This document shows positions 6,212 to 6,272 of a DNA stretch of 6,272 nucleotides, in pieces (within the stretch, counting starts at the first letter, position 1; every line of letters starts with the position of its first letter). This DNA is from Deltaproteobacteria bacterium (GTDB lineage Bacteria; Desulfobacterota; Desulfobacteria; Desulfobacterales; JAFDFH01). The DNA lies in the NCBI GenBank assembly GCA_019309945.1, contig JAFDFH010000323.1:1-6272 (forward strand), given 5' to 3'. A program made the position numbers and the translations under genes. The notes beneath the pieces are model-generated. The model saw only the letters and a list, made by a program, of their open reading frames with translations. It did no database searches and was not told the DNA's origin.

Positions 6212-6272
6212 CAATACGGCCAAAACTTGCCGTTAAGGGCGCCTAACAGTGCCCCGCGCACGGGATCTAAAA

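Larger units (their letters stand above)
6002..6272. other. Non-coding upstream region of the HD-polA unit
   Basis: I see no convincing coding frame, tRNA or CRISPR repeat in these 271 bases. They contain the HD ribosome binding site, a short CGGTC/GACCG hairpin (6041-6057) in the leader, a weak promoter candidate and a hairpin plus T tract at 6177-6211. The window ends before the next gene. Confidence 0.6.

Noticed and set aside
6234..6247. GCCTAAC next to GTTAAGG, resembling pieces of an integron attC site
   Set aside because: GCCTAAC fits the RYYYAAC half, but no matching inner boxes or second half are visible and the window ends 25 bases later. No integrase or cassette is present.

Overview
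The window looks like chromosomal DNA from an anaerobic, sulfate-reducer-like deltaproteobacterium (Desulfobacterota, probably near Desulfobacterales). The grounds are a periplasmic class III (c3-type) multihaem cytochrome, PAS/receiver histidine kinases with Cys-Pro motifs of a kind I associate with that group, an HD-domain protein joined to a long DNA polymerase I, and a palindromic intergenic repeat of a type I recall from those genomes. The assignment is from memory of families, not from a search.

Left half, plus strand. Positions 1-282 are the 3' part of a stand-alone response-regulator receiver domain, cut by the window edge. After 27 bases comes a receiver-PAS-PAS-histidine kinase gene (310-1881). 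Its ATP-binding domain is broken: the open frame ends in unrelated residues, and the rest of the ATPase domain (G1, F and G2 boxes) continues in another frame to 2071. The N-box and the normal C-terminal end are missing, so this is most likely a pseudogene. A tetrahaem c3-type cytochrome with a signal peptide (2082-2519) starts 10 bases after the kinase remnant. Its ribosome binding site overlaps the end of that remnant.

Middle. Positions 2520-2727 lie between convergent genes. They hold a long imperfect palindrome (2627-2675) with outer matching arms, flanked by an 11-base perfect direct repeat (2556-2566 and 2683-2693). This resembles a small non-coding mobile or palindromic repeat that has lost part of one arm.

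Right half, minus strand. An HD-domain protein gene (6001 to 5423) is followed after 16 bases by polA (5406 to 2728), which encodes a full-length 892-residue DNA polymerase I with all three activities apparently intact. The HD stop codon forms part of the polA ribosome binding site, so the two are probably co-transcribed and translationally coupled. Positions 6002-6272 hold no gene that I can see, only the HD leader, a weak promoter candidate and a hairpin followed by a T tract.

Most of the window is ordinary core and signalling DNA. The points worth a second look are the damaged kinase, the unequal cysteine sets of its two PAS domains, and the palindromic intergenic element. I did not find a clear new biological system.
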